From Acidimicrobiales bacterium (GTDB lineage: Bacteria > Actinomycetota > Acidimicrobiia > Acidimicrobiales > SHLQ01): a stretch of DNA of 49,067 nucleotides. Positions 7,828 to 16,347 of the stretch are shown one piece after another (positions within the stretch are counted from its first letter, which is position 1; the number at the start of each line of letters is the position of its first letter). The stretch covers positions 1-49,067 of the forward strand of contig JAHDDK010000028.1 of NCBI GenBank assembly GCA_020629375.1. The letters run 5' to 3'. The translations under genes and the position numbers were made by a program. Below the pieces are notes generated by a model. It was not told the origin of the DNA, ran no database searches, and saw nothing but the letters and a program-made list of their open reading frames with translations.

Positions 7828-8334
7828 TCAGGCGGCGTTGTCCCAGTCCTGATCGGACAGGTCCGTGCCGCCCCAGGAGATGCCAGAGCCCGGATTGTGA
7901 TTCGGGTCCACCCAGTTGTTCGGGTTGTACGGGTCCTTACCGTATGGCGCCGATATCAGGCGCTGTTCGCCAGCCTTGAACAACAGGGCGAGCATGATCA
8001 AGAAGCCGAGGAACGGGATCACGAGGCCGAATGCCCAGCCGTGGTTCCAACGAAGGTCGGTAAGGCGGCGCAGCACGGCGATCACCGACAGTGAGACGAG
8101 GGCGAACGCGATCAGCAAAAACGCGGCCATCCGCCAGGGGTCGAACGCTGCCGTGTCGTCGATGAATGCGTCGACGACTTCTCGGCCGACGAGGATCCTG
8201 CTCGATCCGTCGGCATCGAATCGCCGAATCGACAGCACCAAGAAGTACGAGGCGACCAACGACGCGTTGAACAAGACGTAGAGCGCAAAGAATTCGAATC
8301 GTCCAGCGGGAACGCGGGGGTTGAGCAGACGCAT
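7828..8334 (-). CDS. DUF805-like membrane protein
   Basis: A 168-residue membrane protein with about four hydrophobic segments. It has the DUF805 look: an N-terminal AGRFEFFALY segment resembling the GRxxRxEFW motif, two or three helices, and a C-terminal ALLFKAGE...YGKDPYNPN tail resembling the family's GxNxYGPDP ending. Start is ATG 8334, with AGGAGG 8 bases upstream. The central part has an unusual loop between the first and second helices. DUF805 proteins have no firm function. It is a stand-alone gene. Confidence 0.72.
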   Translation of the reverse strand: MRLLNPRVPAGRFEFFALYVLFNASLVASYFLVLSIRRFDADGSSRILVGREVVDAFIDDTAAFDPWRMAAFLLIAFALVSLSVIAVLRRLTDLRWNHGWAFGLVIPFLGFLIMLALLFKAGEQRLISAPYGKDPYNPNNWVDPNHNPGSGISWGGTDLSDQDWDNAA

Positions 8335-8413
8335 GATCCACACCTCCTGTGGGGTCCCGATCGGCAGATCAGGCGCGAATCTGAGCTGAACGCCTGCGGC
8401 CAGCGAGTGTGCG

Positions 8414-9007
8414 TCAGAAGGTGGAGCGTCGGGCGAGCTCCGACGACACGTCGTCGAACCACGTGGCCACAAACAACAACCCGATGAGGACGAGCAGCGT
8501 CGACCCGACGCGGACGACCGTCGGGTGCCGTGCCGCTGACGCGAGACCCGGAAATGCCGAACCGACGGCGGCGACGATGGTGAAGGGGATCGTCAATCCG
8601 ACCATGAACGCGATCGTTCCTCCCAGGTGCGGCCACGGGTCGAGCCGGGCCGAGTTCAGCAGATCACCGAGGTGCGGCCCAACGCACGGGATCCAGGCCG
8701 ACACGGCCACGACCGAGGCGTACGCGGAGAGGGCGACGTCGCTGATCACATGATCGAGCCGGTACGCAGCGGCGGTCAGCCCGACGAGGCCCACACCCAA
8801 GGCCACCTGCGTCCATCCATTCGGCACGGCAAACCACCAGCCGCCGAATCGGGCAAACGCGACGAGGCCAGCGACGGCGACGAACACTCCCGTCACGGCG
8901 AGCGTCCGGCGTCGACCGAAGATCGACATGCCAACGCCGAGGATCAAAAGTCCCCAGCTGCACGGCAGGCGCATGCTCTCGATGCCTTCGGCGAACAAGT
9001 CGATCAT
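8414..9007 (-). CDS. CcdA/DsbD-type thiol-disulfide membrane transporter-like protein
   Basis: A 197-residue protein with about six membrane segments. Two Pro-Cys motifs stand at the membrane segments (LPCSWG in the first and WIPCVGP midway), matching the paired cysteines by which CcdA/DsbD proteins carry electrons across the membrane. The ATG at 9007 overlaps the stop of the TlpA-like gene by one base (TGATG), so the two are coupled. I infer it delivers reductant to that extracytoplasmic thioredoxin. It is slightly shorter than typical CcdA, and orthology is uncertain. Confidence 0.75.
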   Translation of the reverse strand: MIDLFAEGIESMRLPCSWGLLILGVGMSIFGRRRTLAVTGVFVAVAGLVAFARFGGWWFAVPNGWTQVALGVGLVGLTAAAYRLDHVISDVALSAYASVVAVSAWIPCVGPHLGDLLNSARLDPWPHLGGTIAFMVGLTIPFTIVAAVGSAFPGLASAARHPTVVRVGSTLLVLIGLLFVATWFDDVSSELARRSTF

Positions 9008-9675
9008 CAGGTGGCTGGGGGGTTGTCGATCAACCAGGCGACCGTGTCGGCAAGCTCCTGGTATCGGCCCTCGCCGATGTGGTCGTACCGGACATCGCCG
9101 TTCTGATCGATCACATAGGTCCGTGGCCAGAATCGGCGGCCGCCGTCCTGCCAGGCACGAAAGTTCCTCTTCTCCGTGTCGAGCGCGACGGGCCACGTGA
9201 CGCCGAGACGCTCGACCGCTTCTTCGATGTTTGGGATCTCCGCCTCGTAGGAGAACTCGGGAGCGTGCACCCCGATCATCTCGAAGTCGTCCCGGCTGTG
9301 CGCGGCGTACAGCTCCTGGTTGTGAGGGATTCGGTTTTTGCAGTTGAAGCACCCGAAGGTCCACATTTCGACCACGAGCACCTTGCCGTCGAAGTCGTCG
9401 AGCGATGTCGCCGACGTGTTGAGCCATCCGTCGAGTTCGACGAGGTCGCGTCGAGGACCGAAGTTCTCCGGCTCCGGAAACGGCTCGGCCTCGGTCGTGG
9501 TGGTCGTTGCAGTGGCGTCGATAGCGTTCGAGCCCACGTCTGCGGATCCGGCACCTGCCGCAGTGGCGTCGCCCGCGGCGACGGTCTCGGTCGACGGGTC
9601 GTCGCGCAGGACGACCCAGCCGATGGCGCCGAGGACGACGACGAGAAATGCGATCGAAAGCAGCCGAGAGACCAT
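9007..9675 (-). CDS. Membrane-anchored TlpA-like thioredoxin
   Basis: A 222-residue protein with an N-terminal membrane anchor (residues 4-24), an Ala/Thr linker, and a thioredoxin-fold domain with the redox motif CFNC. The motif is preceded by VLVVEMWTFG, and the cis-Pro region WPRTYV follows. It faces outside the membrane and is probably reduced by the CcdA-like partner encoded immediately downstream. The pair could serve cytochrome maturation or disulfide reduction; no target gene is adjacent. The ATG at 9675 has a TACCCT hexamer 6 bases upstream and no Shine-Dalgarno, suggesting a leaderless mRNA. Confidence 0.87.
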   Translation of the reverse strand: MVSRLLSIAFLVVVLGAIGWVVLRDDPSTETVAAGDATAAGAGSADVGSNAIDATATTTTTEAEPFPEPENFGPRRDLVELDGWLNTSATSLDDFDGKVLVVEMWTFGCFNCKNRIPHNQELYAAHSRDDFEMIGVHAPEFSYEAEIPNIEEAVERLGVTWPVALDTEKRNFRAWQDGGRRFWPRTYVIDQNGDVRYDHIGEGRYQELADTVAWLIDNPPAT

Positions 9676-9681
9676 GTTGCG

Positions 9682-9687
9682 AGGGTA
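9682..9687 (-). promoter_or_regulatory. -10 element of the TlpA-like gene (leaderless)
   Basis: TACCCT on the minus strand, 6 bases before the ATG at 9675, with no Shine-Dalgarno. Confidence 0.5.
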
Positions 9688-9756
9688 AACACGTCGATCA
9701 GCCTGCGCATTCGCTTCGGCGTGTGCTTTCGCGTTTGTTCACCTCTCGGGTATGGG

Positions 9757-9762
9757 TAGCGT
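9757..9762 (+). promoter_or_regulatory. -10 element of dcd (leaderless)
   Basis: TAGCGT, then 6 bases, then the GTG start at 9769. The same hexamer at similar spacing precedes the GNAT gene and the acyl-CoA ligase gene. Confidence 0.5.
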
Positions 9763-9768
9763 CGCGGC

Positions 9769-10332
9769 GTGATCCTTTCCGACCGAACGATCCGTGAGCA
9801 TCTCGACGGCGCCTCGATCGTCATCGATCCGCTCGACCCCACAGCCATTCAGCCGTCGTCGGTCGACGTCCGGTTGGACCATCGCTTTCTCGTCTTTCGC
9901 AATCACACCCGCGGACTCATCGATGTGAAGGAAGACCTGACCGACCTCACCGAAGGGGTCGAAGCACGCGACAGCGATCCGTTCATCCTGCACCCGGGAG
10001 AGTTCGTGTTGGGATCGACCCTCGAGCGCATCGCGCTGCCGGATCATCTCGTCGCCCGCCTCGAAGGCAAGTCCAGCCTTGGCCGGCTCGGCCTGCTGAT
10101 CCACTCGACGGCCGGGTTCATCGACGCTGGCTGGGACGGCCAGATCACCCTCGAACTGTCCAACGTGGCGTCGCTGCCGATCACGCTCTACCCCGGCATG
10201 AAGGTCGGCCAGGTGTCGTTCATGGAGATGACGACGCCCGCCGACAACCCTTACGGATCCGGCATCATCGGATCGAAGTACCAGGGACAGGTTGGCCCTC
10301 GACCCAGTCAGTACTGGAAGAACTTCGAGTGA
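9769..10332 (+). CDS. dcd: dCTP deaminase (possibly bifunctional, dUMP-forming)
   Basis: A 187-residue Dcd protein that supplies dUMP/dUTP for thymidylate synthesis. Family landmarks are the opening MILSDRTI, QPSSVDVRL, the nucleotide-binding GKSSLGRLG, and the active-site stretch HSTAGFIDAGWDGQITLEL, whose late Glu is the catalytic residue. Length fits. Actinobacterial and archaeal homologues often both deaminate and hydrolyse; which form this is cannot be settled here. The GTG start at 9769 follows TAGCGT by 6 bases, implying leaderless expression. The MFS gene follows with a 4-base overlap. Confidence 0.95.
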   Translation: MILSDRTIREHLDGASIVIDPLDPTAIQPSSVDVRLDHRFLVFRNHTRGLIDVKEDLTDLTEGVEARDSDPFILHPGEFVLGSTLERIALPDHLVARLEGKSSLGRLGLLIHSTAGFIDAGWDGQITLELSNVASLPITLYPGMKVGQVSFMEMTTPADNPYGSGIIGSKYQGQVGPRPSQYWKNFE

Positions 10333-11603
10333 CGTCGTCGACATACGACCCGGCTCGAGTCTTCGTCCGGGGTGGCGCCCTGGCGGAGGGCGTCGAGTGG
10401 AGCGTGTGGCTCGCGCTCATCGTCTGGTGGATCGACGATCTCCAGCTCGGTGAGCTTCAGCTCGCGTTCCTCGGCACGGTCCTGCTGGCTGCCGTGCTCG
10501 TATCCGAGACGCCGACGGGGGTCGTCGCCGACCTGCACGGGCGACGGCAGTCACTGATCATCGCGCAGGTCGTGATGGGCCTCAGCTTTTTCTGGTCGGG
10601 CATCAGCGAGAACTACTGGATCATTCTCCCCGCCCAAGCCATGGCCGGCATCGGATGGACGTTCCGAAGCGGGGCCGATGTTGCGTGGCTCACCGACGAA
10701 CTAAAGGGCCATCGACGTGACGAGGGGTCGTCATCCGATGGTGCCGCATTCGATGAAGAGGCCTTCGACGAAGAAGTCGAGCAGCTGTTGCTGCTCAAGC
10801 ATCGTGTCGGCATCGGGATCGGGATCTTCTTCTTGGTGGGCACGATCATCCTTGCCGAGCTGGCCTCGGTCCGGATCGCCCTGTTCGTCGCGGCAGCGAT
10901 CCACACGTCGGTTGCGTTGTACTACGTGTTCGTCATGCGCGAGGACCATTTCGTCCCCGGCAGCGACGCCGACGACGAATCCAACTTCATGTCGACGCTC
11001 CGATCGGGGCTGTCCGCGATCTCGGGGCGGCCCCGGCTGCGAGTGATCCTCGCCGTTGCGGTCGCTATCGACGTCGGTGCCGAGGCGTACGACCGGCTCG
11101 GCTACAAGTACTTCCTCGACAACACGCCGGCCGACGACTCGTCGATCGTGTCGCTCGGGGTCCTCTTCGTTGTGATCGCCATCGCCGGGATTCTGATCAA
11201 CCTCCAGATCAGTGCGCGTCTTGAGTCGGGGGTCGGCGTGGCCAAACTCGCCACCCTGCTGATCGTCATCGCCGTAGCCGGCGGCCTCGTGATGGCTGCC
11301 ACCACCACGGTGCTCGCCATCGGGTTCGGCTACCTGCTCCAGGACTCCACCCGCGAGGCCTTCTACCCCGTGCTCGAGAGCTGGACCAACCGAGACGCCC
11401 CCAGCGAGGTGCGCGCAACCGTCCACTCGCTCGTCGGGCAAGCCGCGGTCTTCGGCGAGCTCATCGGCGGCCTTGCCCTGGGACTGATCGCCGAGCTCAC
11501 CTCGATCCGCGTCACCCTCGTGGTCGGCGCGGCATGTTTCGCCGTCGCCGCTGCCTTGGCGACACGCGGTATCGAGCGAACCCCCACCCCCGACCGCGTG
11601 TAA
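10329..11603 (+). CDS. MFS transporter
   Basis: A 424-residue major facilitator protein with about 12 membrane helices. The signature GVVADLHGRRQSL between helices 2 and 3 is MFS motif A. An acidic cytoplasmic loop (GAAFDEEAFDEEVE) separates the two six-helix halves. The GTG start at 10329 overlaps the dcd stop (GTGA), so it is co-translated with dcd, although no functional link is apparent. Substrate is unknown. The TAA stop at 11601-11603 lies inside the hairpin repeat at 11599-11629. Confidence 0.88.
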   Translation: MTSSTYDPARVFVRGGALAEGVEWSVWLALIVWWIDDLQLGELQLAFLGTVLLAAVLVSETPTGVVADLHGRRQSLIIAQVVMGLSFFWSGISENYWIILPAQAMAGIGWTFRSGADVAWLTDELKGHRRDEGSSSDGAAFDEEAFDEEVEQLLLLKHRVGIGIGIFFLVGTIILAELASVRIALFVAAAIHTSVALYYVFVMREDHFVPGSDADDESNFMSTLRSGLSAISGRPRLRVILAVAVAIDVGAEAYDRLGYKYFLDNTPADDSSIVSLGVLFVVIAIAGILINLQISARLESGVGVAKLATLLIVIAVAGGLVMAATTTVLAIGFGYLLQDSTREAFYPVLESWTNRDAPSEVRATVHSLVGQAAVFGELIGGLALGLIAELTSIRVTLVVGAACFAVAAALATRGIERTPTPDRV

Positions 11604-11629
11604 GGAGAGGGTCAGACCCTCTCCTTACA
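11599..11629. repeat. GGGTCA-type hairpin repeat / likely bidirectional terminator
   Basis: A perfect 14-bp stem (11599-11612 and 11616-11629) encloses a 3-base loop, with the GGGTCAGACCC core. It lies between the convergent MFS gene and iron-sulfur oxidoreductase gene and contains the MFS stop codon. GTGTAAGGAGAGGGT recurs exactly inside the element at 45824-45884. Confidence 0.8.
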
Positions 11630-11640
11630 TCGCTGGAGGG

Positions 11641-14600
11641 TTATTGCGCGGTGGCGTTGTCGGGCGTCTCGTCGGGGATCGGCGGGAGCGTCGACGTCTT
11701 GGCTGGGCGGGTCTTGGTGAGCTCGGTGGCTTGAGTCACCCACTCGTCACGTTCGATCCGGCCACTGAACGACAAGAAGTTGTTGAGCTGGCCGATGTAG
11801 TCGCTGGGGAACGCCGCGATCTGCTCGTACGTCCGCACACCAAGCTCGTGAAGCAGCGCCTCGAGCTTCGGGCCGATCCCCTTGATGACCTGGAGGTCGT
11901 CGGGTTCGACGGTCCGCCACGCGGCCTCGGCGCCACTGTCGACGCTTCCCGAACCGGCCACAACTGCGCCGGTTGGCTCGGCGGCGTCGTCAGTGCCGAC
12001 CTCGTTCGTGTCGTGGACCTCGACAGTGGCGTCGGCCTCGGTGGCCTCAGCCACGGGGGCGTCATCTGACGCGTTTGACGGTGTCGCCGTCGGACGGCTG
12101 GGGATCGGCGGAAGGCGGTTGTCCAGCGTCGACCGCTCGGTCGCGAACGTTTGGGCTTGGCCCCGCCAGTCATCCCGAGCGATTCGGCCGTCGAACTCGA
12201 GGTACGAGTCGAGATCGTCGCGGTACTCGTCGTCCATGCCGGCGAGCTGATCGAAGTTCACGATGCCCATGTCGCCGAGAATCTCGTTCATCGCCGGACC
12301 GATGCCCTGAATGCGAGTGAGGTCGTCGTCGCCCGACGCCACGGTTCCCGCGTCGACTGCCTCAGCGCCTTCGACCTCTTCGGCAGCAACGTCGTCTGCG
12401 TCGGATGCCGCGTCGCCATCGTCGGCTGCGTCGCCATCGTCGATTGCGGAGTCTGCGTCGACTTCGTCGGCCAGTTCGACATCTCCGACGGAAGCATCGG
12501 AGGCGTCGCTTGCGACATCGACCTCGGTGTCCTGATCGGCCTCGACGACCTCGATGTCCTGATCGACCTCGATCACCTCGATGTCGCCGGCTTCGGTCGT
12601 CTCGATCTCGACGTCGGGTGTCGCCGCGCCATCGACCATGGCCGCGCCATTCGTGACCGTGGTGTCGATGGATTCGGCTGCGGCCGCATCGCCTGGCTCA
12701 AGCAGCGCCGTTCCGGCTGCGGCGGCGCCCATGGCCGCTGCACCGGCAGCGACACCACCTGCTCCACCGTCGGATCCGCTGACCGATGGCTCACGTTCGC
12801 CGAACTGCACCATCGTCTCGCCCATTGTCGGCTGGAGCAATCGTTGCTGCTCGAGCGCGTCGCCGCGCTCGAGGGCTTCGAGCATGTGGATGGCGATGTC
12901 CGCGACGTGGACCTCGTCTTCGTCGACGCCCTGGCCCTTCACGCCGTCGTCGATCATCACGTAACAGAAGGGGCATGCCGTCGCGATGCGGCTGGCGCCG
13001 GTAGCGAGGAGCTGCTGCGACCGATCGACGTTGACGTCTTTGCCAGTCGTCTCTTCCATCCAGAAGCGGCCACCGCCAGCACCGCAACACATGCTCTTCG
13101 TGCCATTGCGTTCGGCTTCGAGCACCTGGACGCCACCGAGCGAACCGATGACTTTGCGGGGTGCCATGTACACGTCGTTGTGGCGGCCGAGGTAGCAGGC
13201 GTCGTGATACACGATCCGCTCGGCGAGGTTGGCGTTGGTCATGTCGAGGCGACCGTCGTCGACCAGCTCGGCGAGGAACTCGCTGTGATGGATCACCTCG
13301 TAGTGGCCACCGAGCTGTGGGTACTCGTTGGCGAGGGTGTTGAAGCAGTGCGGGCACTGCGTGATGATCTTCTTCACGCCCATGCCGTTGAGCACTTCGA
13401 TGTTCTGCATGGCGAGCATCTGGAAGATGTACTCGTTGCCGGTGCGGCGGGCGGAGTCGCCGGTGCAGTTCTCGTTCGGGCCGAGGATGGCGAAGCTGAC
13501 GCCGGCACGGTTGAGCAACTTGGACAGCGCCTGGCTGACCTTCTTGTTCTTGTCGTCGAACGAACCGGCGCAGCCGACCCAGTACAGGTACTCGGCCTCA
13601 AGCGGATCCGAACCGTCGATGACCTTGACCGAGTCGTCGACGACCCAGTCGGCACGTTCACCCTGGGACATCGCCCACGGGTTCATCTGGTTCTCCATGC
13701 CGCGATAGGCGTTGCCGAGTTCGGTCGGGAAGTCCGACTCCATCAGCGAGAGGTACCGGCGCATGTCGAGGATCTTGTCGAGGATCTCGATGTTGACCGG
13801 GCAGATCTCGTCGCAGGCGCGACACGACGTGCAGGCCCAGAGTTCTTCGCTGGTGACCCGATCAAACATCCAGTTGGCGGGCACGGTGATCTCGGAGTCG
13901 ACGCCGATCGGGGGCGAGACCTCGGGGTCGCCGGTGCGGGCCATGACCTCGCCGGTCTTGAGGACGATTTCGCGGGGGTCGAGCGGCTTGCCGGTGTGGT
14001 GGGCGGGGCACACGCTCGTGCAGCGTCCGCACATCGTGCAGGAGTCGGTGTCGAGGAGCTGCTTCCACGTGAAGTCTTCGATCGTCGACGCCCCGAACGT
14101 TTCGAGCTCGGTCTCCATGAGGTTCGGCATCGCCTTCATGGCGCCCTTTGGGCGGTCCTTGTGCCCGAGGTACATGTTGAGCGGCGACGTGAAGATGTGC
14201 CGCAGCATGGTGATCGGCAACATGATCAAGAACGCCACGAACGACAGCACGTGGAAGATCCACCAGAACTGGTGCCAGCCCGACAGGTTGTCGCCGCCTT
14301 CGACGAGGGTGGCGAGCGGGTACCCGACGAAGCTCCACCGCTCGTATTCGGGCAGTTCGCCCAGGGCTTCGCCTTCGAGCGCAATGCGGAACATCTCGGC
14401 GCCGAATCCGGTGACTCCAATGGCGAGGAACGTGCCCAAGATCATGGCGTGCTCGGGCTTGGACTTGATTCGGATGCGATAGGGGCGCATGGCACGCGGG
14501 CCGTACCGCCGGGCGATCGCCCAGACGATCGAGATCGTGAAGATCAGACCGGCGAGGTCACCGACGAAGGCGTACCCCTTGTAGGTGCCGCCGTGGAGAA

Positions 14601-15042
14601 ACTTCAGCGCCTCGGGCAGCTGGTGGTCGATCTCGAGCGTTGTCGTGACGCCGAGCAGCACGATGAAGCTGAAGTACATCATCGAGTGCATGAGACCCGC
14701 GCCGGGCTCGCGCAGAAGCGTCTGCATGTAGACGCCAGCGCGGAAGTCGGCGAGGCGCTGTTTCGCGTTCTTTGGCGTGGTCGATCGGTTGTCGGGTCCG
14801 CCGCGTCGCCAGTTCTTGATGCGGAGCGAGAACATCCACGCGCCGTAGACGATCAGGACCGGCATGACCGTGTAGAACACGAGCCGGATGACGTCGGGAA
14901 TGTTGGCGAATACGACGCGGTGTTCGGCGTTGTCGTTCTTGAAGGCCAACACCTCTGCAGCGATCCCCGAAACGGCGGTGATCGTGGCAATGAGGATGCC
15001 GAGGCCAAGAACGAGCTGCTGCGGTGTCAGGCGCTTGAGCAT
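11641..15042 (-). CDS. Membrane-bound HdrD-like Fe-S oxidoreductase fused to two helix-hairpin-helix domains
   Basis: A 1133-residue protein. Residues 1-300 form a membrane domain of about six helices, like the cytochrome b subunits of nitrate reductase or heterodisulfide reductase. Two [4Fe-4S] motifs follow (Cys 335, 338, 341, 345 and 404, 407, 410, 414). Then come two cysteine-rich CCG-type domains: the first reads CTG at 526 with CPHC at 563-566, the second is canonical CCG near 660 with CPFC. This core resembles proteins that pass electrons from acyl-CoA dehydrogenases or other donors to quinone. Residues about 780-900 are an Ala/Asp/Glu/Val linker. Two related HhH units (905-970 and 1047-1112) each have a GIGP turn and a GRIxRDxW ending. 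TACCTT lies 8 bases before the ATG. The donor is unknown. Confidence 0.88.
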   Translation of the reverse strand: MLKRLTPQQLVLGLGILIATITAVSGIAAEVLAFKNDNAEHRVVFANIPDVIRLVFYTVMPVLIVYGAWMFSLRIKNWRRGGPDNRSTTPKNAKQRLADFRAGVYMQTLLREPGAGLMHSMMYFSFIVLLGVTTTLEIDHQLPEALKFLHGGTYKGYAFVGDLAGLIFTISIVWAIARRYGPRAMRPYRIRIKSKPEHAMILGTFLAIGVTGFGAEMFRIALEGEALGELPEYERWSFVGYPLATLVEGGDNLSGWHQFWWIFHVLSFVAFLIMLPITMLRHIFTSPLNMYLGHKDRPKGAMKAMPNLMETELETFGASTIEDFTWKQLLDTDSCTMCGRCTSVCPAHHTGKPLDPREIVLKTGEVMARTGDPEVSPPIGVDSEITVPANWMFDRVTSEELWACTSCRACDEICPVNIEILDKILDMRRYLSLMESDFPTELGNAYRGMENQMNPWAMSQGERADWVVDDSVKVIDGSDPLEAEYLYWVGCAGSFDDKNKKVSQALSKLLNRAGVSFAILGPNENCTGDSARRTGNEYIFQMLAMQNIEVLNGMGVKKIITQCPHCFNTLANEYPQLGGHYEVIHHSEFLAELVDDGRLDMTNANLAERIVYHDACYLGRHNDVYMAPRKVIGSLGGVQVLEAERNGTKSMCCGAGGGRFWMEETTGKDVNVDRSQQLLATGASRIATACPFCYVMIDDGVKGQGVDEDEVHVADIAIHMLEALERGDALEQQRLLQPTMGETMVQFGEREPSVSGSDGGAGGVAAGAAAMGAAAAGTALLEPGDAAAAESIDTTVTNGAAMVDGAATPDVEIETTEAGDIEVIEVDQDIEVVEADQDTEVDVASDASDASVGDVELADEVDADSAIDDGDAADDGDAASDADDVAAEEVEGAEAVDAGTVASGDDDLTRIQGIGPAMNEILGDMGIVNFDQLAGMDDEYRDDLDSYLEFDGRIARDDWRGQAQTFATERSTLDNRLPPIPSRPTATPSNASDDAPVAEATEADATVEVHDTNEVGTDDAAEPTGAVVAGSGSVDSGAEAAWRTVEPDDLQVIKGIGPKLEALLHELGVRTYEQIAAFPSDYIGQLNNFLSFSGRIERDEWVTQATELTKTRPAKTSTLPPIPDETPDNATAQ

Positions 15043-15050
15043 GACTGCAC

Positions 15051-15056
15051 AAGGTA
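15051..15056 (-). promoter_or_regulatory. -10 element of the Fe-S oxidoreductase gene
   Basis: TACCTT on the minus strand, 8 bases before the ATG at 15042, with no Shine-Dalgarno. Confidence 0.45.
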
Positions 15057-15087
15057 GTGCCCGCAGGGCCTGATCGCCTGATTCGGT

Positions 15088-16347
15088 TCAGCTCAGGCGG
15101 TCGATCCGGAACAGGGCATCGGCCCACGCCTCGGCGGGTTCGGCGTTGCCGGATTCGACCCGTTCGATCGCGGTGACGAGCACGCCGATTACGGCTTGCT
15201 CTCCCGGGCGTCGAATCGGTGCGCGCTGGGCGGTCGACGCAGCAAAGAGGTCGATTCCGTCGAGCCCGTCGATCGTCGCATCGGCAGGGAGGTGGCCCCC
15301 TCGCTCCCAGGCCTCTCGTTGCATGGTGCTCGATGTCAGCCACGCCAGGACGCTCTCGGCGAGGTCTTGTCGGATTGCCGCTTCGGGGATCGCCCACGAC
15401 GTGCCGCCGTCGTCGCCGTGGACTCCGGGGATCGGCCGGGTGGCCCACACCGATTCGCGTTCGGCAGCACCGGATACCAGGCGGGGGAGAAGCCATGCCG
15501 GCGCGAGACTCGCCGAGAACTCGCCGGCTTCGAGGGCGTCGGCCCACGCGGCACTTTGGCGAGGGAGGTTGCCAGCGATCCGGCCCACCTCCAGGTCGCC
15601 GCATGGGTCACCGAAGAGCGCCTCATGGCCGAGCGCGGTCATCGTGAGGTCCCATGCGCGATGGACGGCAGGGTCGTGTTCGACGTCGGGTTCGCCGTTC
15701 TCGTCGATCACCGAAGCGGCCCCGACGATCGAGGCTTGCTCGAGCGTGGCCCGAAACAGGACACTCGATTCGGGAAGAAAGCGGACACCGGTGGTTTCGA
15801 CCTGGTGATCACCGAACTCGATGACGTCACACCAGCCTGCGTCGTGGGCGAGGTCGAGCTCGGCGCCGAGCAGGTCGGTTCGCCATGCGAGGACCAGACC
15901 GCCGACCGACGCGGGACGTGCCCAGATGCGGCCGTTGACGGTCAACGACTCCTCGATGTGCGGCGCAGCCAGCACGCCGGGGAGGGGGCCGAGTGCATCG
16001 GCCGTGTCGGCGAAGTCCGCCGAGCGAGCGGCGAACTCGCCGAGCCATCCGTGATCGATCGCCACGAGATCGGCGTGGATGGCGCCGTCGAGGAGGTCTC
16101 GGTGGTGCACGTCGATGTCGCGGACTTCGACCTCGACCCGCACCGTCGGGTGGTCGCGTTTCCAATCGTCGAGCGCGTGGTCGAGCGGGGCGCCGTCGTA
16201 GCTGGCGATGCGGACGACCGAGAGCGGCTCGGGCGAGGTGTCGACCGACGCCAGGGATTCTGGGGGTTCGAGCGCGCAGCCGCCGGCGATCACCGTGGCG
16301 ATCACCACGCCGAGGAGCCAACGAAGGCGGCGTCTCCGCGTCGTCAT
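15088..16347 (-). CDS. Extracellular solute-binding lipoprotein (family 1-like), no transporter nearby
   Basis: A 419-residue lipoprotein. A short Arg-rich start, a hydrophobic stretch and the lipobox AGGC near residue 24 mark export and lipid anchoring. The mature part has the layout of sugar-type ABC solute-binding proteins: an opening strand VVRIASYDG, WKRDHPTVRVEVE, the ADLVAIDHGWLGEF pocket strand, an ARPASVGGLVLAWRTDLL hinge strand, and a C-terminal helix bundle. No permease or ATPase gene is adjacent. The ATG at 16347 overlaps the stop of the EAL gene (ATGA), so it is co-translated with that signalling protein. I infer a sensory rather than transport role. Confidence 0.8.
   Translation of the reverse strand: MTTRRRRLRWLLGVVIATVIAGGCALEPPESLASVDTSPEPLSVVRIASYDGAPLDHALDDWKRDHPTVRVEVEVRDIDVHHRDLLDGAIHADLVAIDHGWLGEFAARSADFADTADALGPLPGVLAAPHIEESLTVNGRIWARPASVGGLVLAWRTDLLGAELDLAHDAGWCDVIEFGDHQVETTGVRFLPESSVLFRATLEQASIVGAASVIDENGEPDVEHDPAVHRAWDLTMTALGHEALFGDPCGDLEVGRIAGNLPRQSAAWADALEAGEFSASLAPAWLLPRLVSGAAERESVWATRPIPGVHGDDGGTSWAIPEAAIRQDLAESVLAWLTSSTMQREAWERGGHLPADATIDGLDGIDLFAASTAQRAPIRRPGEQAVIGVLVTAIERVESGNAEPAEAWADALFRIDRLS

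Noticed and set aside
12380..12640. Tandem-repeat-like DNA with many GTCGTC/TCGACG units
   Set aside because: It encodes the acidic Asp/Ala/Val linker of the Fe-S oxidoreductase, so codon repetition explains it.
11641..15042. Reading the Fe-S oxidoreductase as two separate genes split at the linker
   Set aside because: The frame is continuous through the linker and no start with a ribosome site or -10 element was seen before the first HhH unit.
12151..15057. A 968-codon open frame opposite the Fe-S oxidoreductase gene
   Set aside because: It is antisense to a clearly recognisable protein and has no domain of its own. Long antisense frames are normal at this GC content.
15088..16347. Part of an ABC sugar importer operon
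   Set aside because: No permease or ATPase gene lies on either side; the partner in the operon is the EAL protein.
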